From: Nannocystis exedens | GTDB lineage: Bacteria; Myxococcota_A; Polyangia; Nannocystales; Nannocystaceae | Length of the DNA stretch: 64,000 nucleotides | Assembly: GCF_002343915.1 (NCBI RefSeq) | Contig: NZ_NETK01000001.1 | Location: 8,880,001-8,944,000 of the forward strand | Direction of reading: 5' to 3' | Shown: positions 45,319-53,947 of the stretch, piece after piece | How positions within the stretch are numbered: the first letter of the stretch is position 1 | How the letters are laid out: each line of letters opens with the position of its first letter | The notes under the pieces: model-generated | The model's input: the letters and a program-made list of their open reading frames with translations, nothing else | What the model was told of the DNA's origin: nothing | The model's database searches: none | Made by a program: the position numbers and the translations under genes

Positions 45319-46299
45319 ATGGAATCTGCTACACCGCTCACGCGCTCCGAACTGCTCGCACTCGCATCGCCAGCCAATATTCGTCCGCGACCGCGCCGCT
45401 ACGTCGGAGACACCGTGGTCGCCTCGGTCCGCGACCTGGCCCCCGGCGACGCGCCGGTGGTGCGGCGGATCTACGATTTCCTGCTCACGTCGCACGCGCT
45501 CGTGCGGCGCCTCGACGACCCAAAGGCCGGCATCGCGCTGTCGCGGGCGGAGCTCGCGCGGCAGGGTTGTCGCGGGTTGTGCGAGCAGATCCGCGGCCTC
45601 GGGGCGGCGCTGGTCGCCATGGACACGCCGACGGCGGGGCGCAAGGTCTATCACGACGTCCGCGGCGGCAGCCTCAGCGGACTGCTGATGCACCTCGACC
45701 TGTGCGAGGCCGACGAGGCCGAGGTCGAGGACGTCGAGCGCGTGTTCTTCCTGGTCCGCGACCACCTGAAGCTCATGCGCAACGCGCTGCCCGACCTCGA
45801 CCCCTCGGGCTACGCGACCGACCTGGCGCCGATCGAGCACGACACGTCGCTTTGGGTCGAGAAGTGGGCGGGCATCCCCTACGGAGCGGCGGACTCCGGC
45901 CGGGTGCGGATCGAGCTGGCCTGCGAGTTCAACGGGGCGGTGTCCGAGTGCTGCATGGAGTTCGCCGCGCTCGATCGCGTGATGTACAACCTGATCGACA
46001 ACGCGTCGCGCTTCGCCTCCGACGCGGTGGTCCACGTGCAGATCTGTCCGCTCGCCGAGGCCCGCGAGACGGACCTGCGCTTCGTGGTCAGCAACCTGGT
46101 CACGCCGCTGCACCGCACCCGCCTGCTCGCCGATCTCGGCGACGACTCCAGCAAGATCTTCGCGGCGCTCCGGCTGACCGAAGGGGCATGTCCCTTCGAA
46201 CAGAGCAAGGACGCACTCGGCCGCCCGCCGCGCTGCTCGACCGGCGGGCTCTGCCCGCGCCGGCACGATCCCTCTCACAGCAGGTTTCATACGCCTTGA
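45319..46299 (+). CDS. Histidine-kinase-like ATPase protein with truncated C-terminus
   Basis: The product (326 aa as read) has a helical N-terminal half and then the start of a HATPase_c domain: the N-box region ALDRVMYNLIDNASRFA (about residues 222-238), VVHVQI, LRFVVSNLV and DLGDDSSKIF. The G1/F/G2 boxes that should follow KIF (normally ...GL-G-GLG...) are missing. Instead the frame runs into a hairpin-forming CATG element (46173-46214) and then to the edge of an IS630-family element. The family end was evidently lost or replaced, so ATP binding is doubtful. The last 45 residues are probably not native. The N-terminal region resembles the sensor-less kinases found next to stand-alone receivers. 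Confidence 0.65.
   Translation: MESATPLTRSELLALASPANIRPRPRRYVGDTVVASVRDLAPGDAPVVRRIYDFLLTSHALVRRLDDPKAGIALSRAELARQGCRGLCEQIRGLGAALVAMDTPTAGRKVYHDVRGGSLSGLLMHLDLCEADEAEVEDVERVFFLVRDHLKLMRNALPDLDPSGYATDLAPIEHDTSLWVEKWAGIPYGAADSGRVRIELACEFNGAVSECCMEFAALDRVMYNLIDNASRFASDAVVHVQICPLAEARETDLRFVVSNLVTPLHRTRLLADLGDDSSKIFAALRLTEGACPFEQSKDALGRPPRCSTGGLCPRRHDPSHSRFHTP
46173..46214. repeat. CATG-14-like hairpin element, copy F, in the truncated HATPase gene
   Basis: CGAAGGG-GCATGT-CCCTTCG at 46179-46198 is a perfect 7-bp stem around GCATGT. The flanking 14-bp blocks (GCTGACCGAAGGGG before, CAGAGCAAGG after) resemble other family members. It marks the point where HATPase homology ends. Confidence 0.55.
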
Positions 46300-46988
46300 G
46301 GCGTGCTGACGCCGCAGTGTTTGAACCAACCGGCCGCATCGGTTGGGGTGACGAGAGCCGCAACGGCGGAAATCGCGGCCTTGAGGAGTGGGCCGGTTCG
46401 GGCCCCGAGGCCGCGAAGGGCGGTCTTGATCTTCGACCAGGCGAGCTCGATGGGATTGAGGTCGGGCGAGTACGGCGGCTGGTAGACGACCGTCGCGCCG
46501 CGCGCCTCGATGCGCTCACGGACGCCTGTCGCGTGATGGGCACCGAGGTTGTCCATCACCACGATGTCGCCCGGACGGAGCTTCGGCGCCAGATGCTTGT
46601 CGATGAACTCGAGGAAGACCTTGGCCGTCGTGCCGCCCTCGACGGTCATCATCGCCTCGATGCCGTCGATCGACAGCGCGCCGAGCATCGTCGTCACACG
46701 GCCGCGATTCCGTGGCACGACGCCATGGGCACGCTTTCCTCGCGGTGCCCACGCTCGAGCGCGGGTCATCGAGATGTGCGAGCCGGACTCGTCCAGGAAG
46801 ATCAGGCGCTCGGGGTCGCAGGACTGCATCTGCGCGACGAAGGCGTCGCGCATCGCCACGACTGCGGCCGTGCACTGCTCTCGGGGAACCAGCGATTTTT
46901 TTTCCTCGTGAAGCCGAGCTCCTGAAGCTCGCGGCACATGGTGGAACGACTGACCTGGACCCCGGCCCGTACTTGCAGCGCGAAGCAC
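46287..46988 (-). CDS. IS630 transposase, ORF B (catalytic domain)
   Basis: Encodes the DDE domain: first Asp in LIFLDESGSHIS, second Asp in IVVMDNLGAHHA, Glu in PDLNPIELAWSKIK. The region is read in the -1 frame relative to ORF A; homology begins at the A8 run (minus strand, 46896-46903), so the residues given by its own upstream part (before EEKKSLVPR) are probably not made. Translation most likely comes by frameshifting from ORF A. It ends close to the element's left end. Confidence 0.85.
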   Translation of the reverse strand: MLRAASTGRGPGQSFHHVPRASGARLHEEKKSLVPREQCTAAVVAMRDAFVAQMQSCDPERLIFLDESGSHISMTRARAWAPRGKRAHGVVPRNRGRVTTMLGALSIDGIEAMMTVEGGTTAKVFLEFIDKHLAPKLRPGDIVVMDNLGAHHATGVRERIEARGATVVYQPPYSPDLNPIELAWSKIKTALRGLGARTGPLLKAAISAVAALVTPTDAAGWFKHCGVSTPQGV

Positions 46989-47248
46989 AACTCGGCGAGC
47001 GTCGCGTCAGGCCGCGCCCGCACCAGCTCCACGATCAAATCTTGCTCCCGGGCCGTGATCCGCCGCTCCACTCCGCCCCCGTGCGGCTTGGGCTCGACCG
47101 AACCGGTCTCTCGCTGGAGGCGCAGCACTCGATCGACGGTCGCCCGTCCCACGTGGAAGCGCTCGGCGAGTTGCTCGTAGGTCTGCCCGTCCTGTACGCG
47201 GGCCTCAACAATGCGGATCCGAAGGTCGACAGAGATCGGCGTGGGCAT
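46802..47248 (-). CDS. IS630 transposase, ORF A (DNA-binding part)
   Basis: Starts at the ATG at 47248 with ISVDLRIRIVEARVQDGQ, then a helix-turn-helix (YEQLAERFHVGRATVDRVLR) and a second winged segment (ARPDATLAELCFALQ, VSRSTMCRELQELGF). After TRKK the frame passes the A8 tract; continuing unshifted it reaches a stop at 46802 with non-family residues. A -1 slip on AAAAAAAA would fuse it to ORF B and restore a standard IS630 transposase of about 310 residues. Confidence 0.85.
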   Translation of the reverse strand: MPTPISVDLRIRIVEARVQDGQTYEQLAERFHVGRATVDRVLRLQRETGSVEPKPHGGGVERRITAREQDLIVELVRARPDATLAELCFALQVRAGVQVSRSTMCRELQELGFTRKKNRWFPESSARPQSWRCATPSSRRCSPATPSA

Positions 47249-47352
47249 GCTCTGCAAGAGCACATGAGCGCTTTCGCGCAAGCTGGCTCAGCCGTATCCT
47301 GCAGAGCCTTGATCCAGTCGCAGAGGATCAAGACGTGACGGACATGCTGTCA

Positions 47353-47875
47353 GAAGAACCTGAGAGCACGGTCGTCTCGGCGGCGACAAGCGCACGGGCG
47401 CCGGCCTGGCTTGCCCGAGCTTTCCCGGGGGGAATGGGCATTCGCGGGGCTGTCGCGAGAATGAGCGGAGGCGATTTACGGGGCGGCGCCGTCGAGTCGT
47501 CGATCGTGCTCGTGCTGCGCTCGAAGCTCGGGTTACGACGATTCGCGCGACCTCGCGGGCTCTTGCGGTGGCCGGCGGTCAGAGAGCGGCGATCCACCCG
47601 CTGCGGGGCGGTTCGGGGCGCGGAGATTCCCTGCGCGATCCAGGTCAAGCGCGTCCGCGCGCCGAGCATTCGTGGGGGGCGAATACGGCCGGGCTGCGGC
47701 GACGAGCCCTCAAGGCCATTGGCAGCAGCGCGAGCTTTTCTGATTAAATAGATGCGTCGCTCCCGGGCGGCGTGGGCGGGCGGATGGTGGGCGCCCGCTC
47801 GCGCGAGCGCTCACCCGCCGAATGGCTCGACACGGCTTGACGATCGCGCCGGCGGCGGACTAGGAATGGAGCGGT
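47353..47875. other. Intergenic stretch
   Basis: About 520 bp between the IS element and the kinase gene. A plus-strand open frame (47335-47751) is Arg/Ala-rich and begins inside the IS end; I do not accept it as a gene. No repeat or clear promoter is seen. Confidence 0.4.
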
Positions 47876-50800
47876 TTGCGCGGGGGCAGGGGCGACGTGA
47901 GGCGGCAGAGCGCGCGATACGACCGTGGCGGTTCGTCGTCGGGGCCGATCGGCTCGAGCGACGCCGCGTCCACGCCGTTCAGCGCCGGCGGTCCACGGCC
48001 CGAGGCGCCGACCGAGGGGCTCGCGTTCAGCGGCGTCGACGACCAGCGGCTGTTCGCCGAGCTGCGGTCGCGCCTGTTCGCACGCGGAGCGACGCCCCGG
48101 ATCGGCCGCTATCGCCTGCTGCACCGCCTCGGGGCCGGGGCCATGGGCGAGGTGCACCTCGCGGTCGACGACGAGCTCGACCGGCCGATCGCGATCAAGC
48201 TGGTCCACGCCCACCTCGCCGATCCCCGCTCGACCGCGCGGCTGCGGGTCGAGGCGCGGGCGCTGGCGCGGCTGGCTCACCCCAACGTCGTGCACGTGTA
48301 CGAGGTCGGCGAGCACGACGGCCGCACGTACCTGGCGATGGAGCGGATCGAGGGCGGGAACCTGCGCGACTGGCTCCGGACGGGCCCGCGCTGGGAGCAG
48401 GTGCTCGCCGCGTACCTCGACGCCGGGCGGGGACTGGCGGCCGCCCATCGGGCCGGGGTGATCCACCGCGACTTCAAGCCCGACAACATCCTGCGGGCCG
48501 CCGACGGCCGGGTGGCGGTCGTCGACTTCGGGCTCGCCGCGCTCGAGCTCGGCGACGCGGGTCGCGGCGAGCCGACGAGCGCGGGGGCCGGCGAGTCCTG
48601 GTCCGGCTGGGCGCCGACGCAGGACCGCACCAGCGAGATCGCGGGCACGCCGGCCTACATGCCGCCCGAGCAATTCCGCGGCCACGCCGACGCGCGCGCG
48701 GACCAGTTCGCGCTGTGCGTGTCGATCTACGAGGGGCTGTGGGGCTGCCGGCCGTTCACGCGGCGGACGCTCGCCGACGTGCTGCACGGCCACGTCGACT
48801 GGGTGCCCGCCGAGCCGCCGCGCGGGGCGGTGGCGGGCTGGCTGTGGCCGATCCTCCGCCGCGGCCTGCAGGTCGAGCCCACGCGGCGCTGGGCCGACGT
48901 CGACGCGCTGCTGGCGGCGATCGAGGCGGGGCTGGCCAGGGGCCGGCGGCGGCGGCTGGTGGCGCGCTCGGGCGTGGCGGCGCTCGCGGTGGGCCTGCTC
49001 AGCGGAACCTCGGTGGCGTGGTGGGGCGCGGCGCCGGTGGTCGACGATTGCGCCGCGGTGGCGCGCGAGCTCGACGACACCTGGGGGGCCGACCAGCGCG
49101 CGCAGCTCGGGGAGCGCTTCGCTCGCGCGGGCGCGGCCGAGGACATGGCGTGGCTGGTCGACAGCGAGGCGCCGGTGGTGGCGGGCCTCGACCGCTGGCG
49201 CGCGCGCTGGTCGGCGGCCCGCGGCGCGCTGTGCCGGGCGCGGACCGGCGGAGATCCGGTGGTGCTCGACCGCCTCGGCCGCTGCCTCGAGCGTCACCGC
49301 GGCGCGGCGCAAGCGATGGTCGCCGCGCTGCTCGGCGGCGAGCCGGCGGTGCTGCGGGCGGCGCCCGAGGCGGTGCTGCACCTCGGCGACCCGCAGGCGT
49401 GTGAGCGCGAGGCCCGGCAAGGCGGCCCGCCCGAGCCGCCGGCGGCGCTGGCCGGGGAGGTGCAGCAGGTGCGCGAGCAGCTGGCCCGCGCCGAGGCCGA
49501 TCTGCACACGGGGCGGACCGAGGCGGCGTGGGCCGGCGCGGTGCCGCTGGAGGCCCGGGCGCAGGCGCTCGGCCACGGCCCGCTGGTGGCCGAGGTCGGG
49601 CTCGTGCTGGGGCGGATCGCGGTGGCCCGGGGCCGCAGCCAGGAGGGGCTGGAGCGGCTCGAGCAGGCCGTGGACGCGGCCGAGGCGGCGCACCACGACC
49701 GGGTGGTCGCGAGCAGCTGGCGCCACATGGCCATGGTCGCCGCGACCGAGGCGCCCGACCTCGCGGCCGGTCGCCGGTGGCTGCGCCGCGCGGACGCGGC
49801 GAGCGCCCGCGTGGGGCTCGACGCGGGCACGGCGGCGCGCCTCGACGCCATCCGCGGCGACCTGTCGCTGCTGGCGCGCGAGTTCGACGGCGCGGTGGAG
49901 CAGCTGCGGGCCGCCGAGGCGGCGCTGACGGACCAGGGCGACCTGCTGTACGCCGCGCACGCGGCCTCGAGCCTCGGCACGGCGCTGCTCGAGCGAGGCG
50001 AGCCCGCGGCGGCGCGCGAAGCCTTCGAGCGGGCCCTCGGGCAGCGCGAGCGGGCGTTCGGGCCGCGGCACCCCGAGGTCGCCCGGGCGGCGTACAACCT
50101 GGCCCAGGCCCTCCGCGGGTCGGCGGGGGCCGGGGCGGACCACGAGGCGCTCGCCGGCGAGCTGCTGCGCCGCGCCGTGGCGATCTGGGCCGGCACCGCC
50201 GAGGCGAGCTCGCTCGACGCCGGGCGGGCCGCGTTCGTGCTGGCGCAGCTCGAGCTCGACGCCGGGCGGTTCGAGCGCGCGGTGGCGCTGGCCGAGCGCG
50301 CGGAGGCGGTGTTCGGCGCGGCGCTGGAACCCGCGCGCCTCGAGCACGCCGAGGTCGCGGCGCTGCTCGCCACGGGCCACTACTTCCTCGGCCGGCCGGG
50401 CCCGGCGATCGCCGGTTTTCGCCGCGCGGTGGCCGGCTACGCCGCGGCCCACGGCGCCGACGACCCCTATACGGCGTCGTTCCGGGTGGCGCTGGGCTGG
50501 GCGCTGCTGGCCGCGGGCGAGGTCGCCGAGGCCCGCACGGAGCTCGAGGCGGGCCGCGCCGCGATCGACGGCGCGGCGGGGGCGGCCAGCGAGGACAGCA
50601 CCGACGCCCGGCTGGGGCTGGCGGCCGCGGAGCTGGTCGCGGGCGAGTACGCCCGGGCCGCCGCGCGCCTGGCCGAGTTCGCCGAGGCGCCGGCCGGCGA
50701 GCTCGACCGCGTCACCTTCGCGCTGGTCTCGGGGCTCTTGGCGGTGCGGCGCGAGCCGGCCAGTCGCCGGGCCGCCGCGACCCTGGGGCGCGCGCGAGCC

Positions 50801-50896
50801 CACGCGCGCGCCGTCGCCGGCGGCGAGGCGATGCTCGCCGTCCTGCTCGACAGCATGGGCGCCAGCGCGAGCGAGCGAGCCCTCGTCGCGCGCTGA
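47876..50896 (+). CDS. Serine/threonine protein kinase with transmembrane segment and TPR-like C-terminus
   Basis: About 1,006 aa. The kinase domain (about 77-345) is complete: Gly loop GAGAMGEVH, Lys108 in AIKL, HRDFKPDN (197-204), DFG (217-219), TPAYMPPEQF. A hydrophobic stretch at about 374-395 (VAALAVGLLSGTSVAWW) is a single membrane span, leaving a 600-residue extracytoplasmic region with TPR-like helical repeats (LGTALLERGEPAAAREAFERA, AAYNLAQAL, FVLAQLELDAGRFERA). This is the common myxobacterial kinase-TPR receptor plan. The start is uncertain: TTG at 47876 or GTG at 47897. The ECF-type sigma factor gene at 51450, in the same direction, is a possible phosphorylation target. Confidence 0.9.
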   Translation: MRGGRGDVRRQSARYDRGGSSSGPIGSSDAASTPFSAGGPRPEAPTEGLAFSGVDDQRLFAELRSRLFARGATPRIGRYRLLHRLGAGAMGEVHLAVDDELDRPIAIKLVHAHLADPRSTARLRVEARALARLAHPNVVHVYEVGEHDGRTYLAMERIEGGNLRDWLRTGPRWEQVLAAYLDAGRGLAAAHRAGVIHRDFKPDNILRAADGRVAVVDFGLAALELGDAGRGEPTSAGAGESWSGWAPTQDRTSEIAGTPAYMPPEQFRGHADARADQFALCVSIYEGLWGCRPFTRRTLADVLHGHVDWVPAEPPRGAVAGWLWPILRRGLQVEPTRRWADVDALLAAIEAGLARGRRRRLVARSGVAALAVGLLSGTSVAWWGAAPVVDDCAAVARELDDTWGADQRAQLGERFARAGAAEDMAWLVDSEAPVVAGLDRWRARWSAARGALCRARTGGDPVVLDRLGRCLERHRGAAQAMVAALLGGEPAVLRAAPEAVLHLGDPQACEREARQGGPPEPPAALAGEVQQVREQLARAEADLHTGRTEAAWAGAVPLEARAQALGHGPLVAEVGLVLGRIAVARGRSQEGLERLEQAVDAAEAAHHDRVVASSWRHMAMVAATEAPDLAAGRRWLRRADAASARVGLDAGTAARLDAIRGDLSLLAREFDGAVEQLRAAEAALTDQGDLLYAAHAASSLGTALLERGEPAAAREAFERALGQRERAFGPRHPEVARAAYNLAQALRGSAGAGADHEALAGELLRRAVAIWAGTAEASSLDAGRAAFVLAQLELDAGRFERAVALAERAEAVFGAALEPARLEHAEVAALLATGHYFLGRPGPAIAGFRRAVAGYAAAHGADDPYTASFRVALGWALLAAGEVAEARTELEAGRAAIDGAAGAASEDSTDARLGLAAAELVAGEYARAAARLAEFAEAPAGELDRVTFALVSGLLAVRREPASRRAAATLGRARAHARAVAGGEAMLAVLLDSMGASASERALVAR

Positions 50897-51049
50897 GAGG
50901 CACCTCGGCTCGACCTCACCGCGTCCCCAGCGACCTCCTCCGCAATCACCCGCCCCCGAGCCACGAGACCCGACCTCGCGTCGCCACCACTCCGCTCGTC
51001 CGCGAGCGACCTCCACCACAACCACCGATCGCGAACCCACGAGGCCCTC

Positions 51050-51406
51050 ATGCCGCAATGCATCACCGCCAACAAGACCCTCGACGTCACGACCCTCGAC
51101 GAGAGCGCCGGCGTCGTCTACCCCGTGCGAGTCCACGCCGCAGCGGCGATCCGCATCACCTTCACCCCGCCGGTGTCGGGGACCGTGCGCGGCACCGTCA
51201 CCGTCGTGTCCGTCTCGCCGCCCGGCCCCAACTACGGCTCCGACTGGGTCGAGTTCACCACCGACAACCTCGGCCAGGAGTACACCGTCCAGGTCAGTTT
51301 CACCGAGCCGCCGAAACAGGACGACGGGTGGCCGAAGCCGCTCGAGACCCCGAGCAAATCGCCCAAGTTCAAGCCGCTGACGACGTGCCCCCCGAGCGCG
51401 CAGTGA
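51050..51406 (+). CDS. Hypothetical protein
   Basis: A 118-aa protein with no signal peptide, rich in Thr, Val and Pro. It looks like one small beta sandwich (RVHAAAAIRITFTPP, SGTVRGTVTVVSVSPPG, WVEFTTDNL, YTVQVSFTEPP) and ends in a Lys/Pro-rich tail. I do not recognise the family. GAGG precedes the ATG by 7 bp. It lies between the kinase and the sigma factor, in the same direction, and could be a target or effector of that pair. Confidence 0.65.
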   Translation: MPQCITANKTLDVTTLDESAGVVYPVRVHAAAAIRITFTPPVSGTVRGTVTVVSVSPPGPNYGSDWVEFTTDNLGQEYTVQVSFTEPPKQDDGWPKPLETPSKSPKFKPLTTCPPSAQ

Positions 51407-51449
51407 CACGGCGGCGGCGCTCGCCTATCATCGCGGCTCCGTCGCGCCC

Positions 51450-52109
51450 ATGACCTCGTCTCCTCCGCCGCCCGCCGACGCGCCGTCCGACGCCGACCTG
51501 CTCGAGGCGTGGCGGGCGGGCGACGCCGCGGCGGGCGAGCACCTGTTCGCCCGCCACTATCGGCTGCTCAAGCGGTACTTCCGCAACAAGGTCGGCCCGC
51601 AGTACATCGCCGATCTCATGCAGGAGACGTTCGTCGCCAGCGTCGCCAGCCGCGAGCGAGTGACCGACGCCAGCCGGTTCCGCGCGTATCTGCTGCGGAT
51701 CGCCTACCACACGCTGTGCCGCCACTACGGCCGGCGTTCGCGCGCCACGCCCGAGGTCGACCTCGACGAGGTGTCGGTCGAGCAGCTCGAGCCGGGCGCG
51801 GTCTCGGTCATCGCCCGCACGCAGGAGCAGCGGCTCCTGCTCGAGGCGCTGCGATCGATCCCGGTCAATTACCAGGTGGTGCTCGAGCTGCATTACTGGG
51901 AGGATCTCAAGACCGATCGGATCGCCGAGGTGCTCGGGGTGCCGGCCGCGACGGTGCGCAGCCGCTTGCAGCGGGCCCGCTACGCGCTGCAGGCGGCGAT
52001 GGATCGGCTGGCCCGCTCGCGCGAGGTGCTCGAGAGCACGCTGACGCGCCTGGAGGACTGGGCGGCGCGCTGCGGGCACGAGCTGGGCGGGTCGAGCGAA
52101 GACCGCTGA
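51450..52109 (+). CDS. ECF-type sigma-70 family RNA polymerase sigma factor
   Basis: A 219-aa protein with region 2 at about residues 15-90 (DADLLEAWRAGDAAAGEHLF, LMQETFVASV, SRFRAYLLRIAYHTLCRHYGRR) and region 4 at about 128-185 (ALRSIPVNYQVVLELHYWED, RIAEVLGVPAATVRSRLQRAR). Region 3 and 1 are absent, as in extracytoplasmic-function sigma factors. The C-terminal 35 residues extend past region 4. No membrane anti-sigma gene follows; the neighbouring Ser/Thr kinase suggests control by phosphorylation, as known for some kinase-linked ECF groups. The likely output gene nearby is the PixA-type gene at 52281. Confidence 0.9.
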   Translation: MTSSPPPPADAPSDADLLEAWRAGDAAAGEHLFARHYRLLKRYFRNKVGPQYIADLMQETFVASVASRERVTDASRFRAYLLRIAYHTLCRHYGRRSRATPEVDLDEVSVEQLEPGAVSVIARTQEQRLLLEALRSIPVNYQVVLELHYWEDLKTDRIAEVLGVPAATVRSRLQRARYALQAAMDRLARSREVLESTLTRLEDWAARCGHELGGSSEDR

Positions 52110-52147
52110 CCTCCGGTCGGGCGCAATGCCGCGCCGGTCGTCGGCGG

Positions 52148-52167
52148 AAAAGCTCTCGAAGCTTTTT
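52148..52167 (+). terminator. Stem-loop with T-tract after the sigma factor gene
   Basis: AAAAGCT-CTCGA-AGCTTTT followed by another T, at 52148-52167: a 7-bp stem with a U-rich end, about 40 bp after the sigma factor stop. It is the closest thing to a classical intrinsic terminator in the window. Confidence 0.55.
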
Positions 52168-52280
52168 GGATCGAGGCATCGGGGTCGCCGCTCTTTCCCG
52201 GTGAGAGCCGCGCTGGTCGGCCGCTTCGAGGCCCGAGCGGCGGGACGCTCCCACCACCCAATCCAAAGAGGCCACCCGTC

Positions 52281-52793
52281 ATGGCCCAGGACATTCTCAT
52301 CATCGTCAACACCGATCGCAGCCTGCCCACGTCATAGCGGATCGAGATGTATTGCGACCCCTCGATCCTCGACGACAGCAGCGAGGGCTCGAACGAGCTG
52401 GCGGTCAAGGTCCCGGTCGGCACGGAGCTGCGCTGGCGCGCGGTCCCGCTGCAGACCACCGCCCCCGGCGACGCCGGCGTCTATCACACGATCATCGAGG
52501 CGTACTATTTGTGGGACCAGGCCGGTACCTACCTCACCGAGTGGGGGACGAGCAACGGCGGCGGCGACGCGCCCTTCTACAAGAGCACCGGCAATCTGGC
52601 CAACAACACGCCGGCGACGATCGCCGTCGAGGGCATCGATCGCCCGTTCATCCAGTGCCTCACGCAGCTCGCCAATCGCGACCAGAACGTGAGCCCCAAG
52701 GTCGCCTACACCTTCTACATCGGGATCTACAAGAACGGCGACAAGGTCGAGCAGATCTCGTGGGACCCGTTCGTGACCGTCTACCGCCAGTGA
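52281..52793 (+). pseudogene. Inclusion-body (PixA/AidA) family gene with an in-frame amber stop
   Basis: The ATG at 52281, preceded by AGAGG, opens AQDILIIVNTDR, the usual start of PixA/AidA inclusion-body proteins. TAG at 52335-52337 (codon 19) interrupts the frame, which then continues unshifted as RIEMYCDPSILDD, VPVGTELRWRAVPLQTTAPG, YYLWDQAGTYL, VAYTFYIGIYKNG and ISWDPFVTVY. The full-length product would be about 170 aa. A CAG-to-TAG change, or a sequencing error, would explain it; translation from the ATG at 52347 would miss the first strand. It is downstream of the kinase and sigma factor genes, possibly their target. A strong hairpin follows. Confidence 0.72.
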
Positions 52794-52806
52794 CGCGGCG
52801 AGCGAG

Positions 52807-52848
52807 GACGAGAGCGCGGACGGGAGCGGTCCCGTCCGCGCTCTCGTC
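52807..52848. terminator. Strong GC-rich stem-loop
   Basis: GACGAGAGCGCGGACGGGA at 52807-52825 pairs perfectly (19 bp) with 52830-52848 around a GCGG loop, 14 bp after the PixA-type gene's stop and ahead of the patatin gene. Terminator-like, without a U-tract. Confidence 0.7.
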
Positions 52849-52963
52849 ATTGCCTCGGCCGGCGCGCATGGTCCGGGCATTGTTCGGGGTCGACGCGGAG
52901 CTCCGCCCGCGGAGCCCTCGAGTGCGCTTGACCCCGATCCGCCGCCGATGTTACCTGCGCCGC

Positions 52964-53812
52964 ATGAGCGAGATGTCGGTCGTGTTCGCCGGCGGCGGCT
53001 GCCGGACCTTCTGGGCGCTCGGGGCGTACACGTCGCTCGCGGGGCTGGCCACGACGGTCGAGGTCGCGGGCGTGTCGGCGGGCGCCGCGATGGCGCTGGC
53101 GGCCGCCCTGGGCCAGGAAGAAGCGCTGGTCGCGGCGTTCTGCGCCCGCACGGCCGTCAACCCGCGCAACGTGTATCCCGAGCGGCTCTTCCTCGGACGC
53201 CCGGCGTTCCCGCAGGAGGCGATGTACCGGGCGACGCTGCTCGAGCTGCTGGGCGCCGCGAGCCTGCAGCGGCTGGCCGAGGGGCCGCGCGTCCGGATCC
53301 TCCAGGCCTGCGTCGAGCCGGGGTGGCTCGTGGTGCCGACGGTGGCGAGCGCCTGGTGGGCCTACGCCGCGCGACGCCGCCGCGGCCTGCTCCACGGCCC
53401 GGAGGTCCCCCACCGCGGGCTCGCGGCGGAGGTCGACACGGCGCAGGAGGCGAGCAGCGTCGAGGACCTGGCCGAGCGAGTGCTGCGATCGTCGGCGAGC
53501 CCGCCGGTGACGCCGATCCTGCGCGCCCCGGGCCGCATGTACTTCGACGGCTGCCTGGTGGACGCGGCGCCGGTGCGGGCCCTCGGCGCGTCCGCGCGGG
53601 CCGGCGCGGTGCTGGTGCTGCTCAATCGCCCGCACCCGCCGGCAGCGACGGCCGGCAACGTCCGCTACCTCGCGCCCTCGGCGCCGGTGCCGATCCACAA
53701 GTGGGACTACACGAGCCCGGCGCGGGTCCGGCAGGCCTTCGACATGGGCCGCCGCGACGGCGAGGCCGCCCGCGCCGAGGTCGAGCGCTTCCTCGCCGAG
53801 CATGGGGCGTGA
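52964..53812 (+). CDS. Patatin-like phospholipase
   Basis: A 282-aa protein. The oxyanion-hole motif is AGGGCR (residues 9-14), the nucleophile elbow GVSAG has Ser38 (residues 36-40), and the catalytic Asp is in MYFDGCLVDAAPV, the DG pair closing the Ser-Asp dyad. It has no signal peptide. Patatin-like enzymes hydrolyse acyl esters of membrane lipids. The body is somewhat shorter than typical, and the cytoplasmic location suggests lipid turnover; no secretion gene lies nearby. ATG at 52964 or 52973 are both possible starts. Confidence 0.85.
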   Translation: MSEMSVVFAGGGCRTFWALGAYTSLAGLATTVEVAGVSAGAAMALAAALGQEEALVAAFCARTAVNPRNVYPERLFLGRPAFPQEAMYRATLLELLGAASLQRLAEGPRVRILQACVEPGWLVVPTVASAWWAYAARRRRGLLHGPEVPHRGLAAEVDTAQEASSVEDLAERVLRSSASPPVTPILRAPGRMYFDGCLVDAAPVRALGASARAGAVLVLLNRPHPPAATAGNVRYLAPSAPVPIHKWDYTSPARVRQAFDMGRRDGEAARAEVERFLAEHGA

Positions 53813-53947
53813 GGGCGCTCGACGGCGGCGACTCGGAGCGCTCGCGGCCCGGACCGCGACGCCGGTTCGATGCGCAGGAATGTGGCGAGCCGGACGGCTC
53901 GACCGTTTCGGGCCGCCACACGCGTCGTTCCCTCGCGCAGCCGAGCG

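Larger units (their letters stand above)
46275..47352 (-). mobile_element. IS630-family insertion sequence
   Basis: About 1.08 kb encoding a two-frame DDE transposase on the minus strand. Imperfect inverted ends are visible: TCACAGCAGGT at 46275 and, read inward from 47352, TGACAGCATGT, with further shared ACG and CTTGA blocks at the same offsets. I cannot confirm the TA target duplication expected for this family, so the exact ends are tentative. It lies just past the truncated HATPase gene. A fragment of a related copy is at 54008-54110. Confidence 0.7.

Noticed and set aside
47335..47751. A 138-codon frame after the IS630 element
   Set aside because: It starts inside the IS end and reads as random Arg/Ala-rich sequence.
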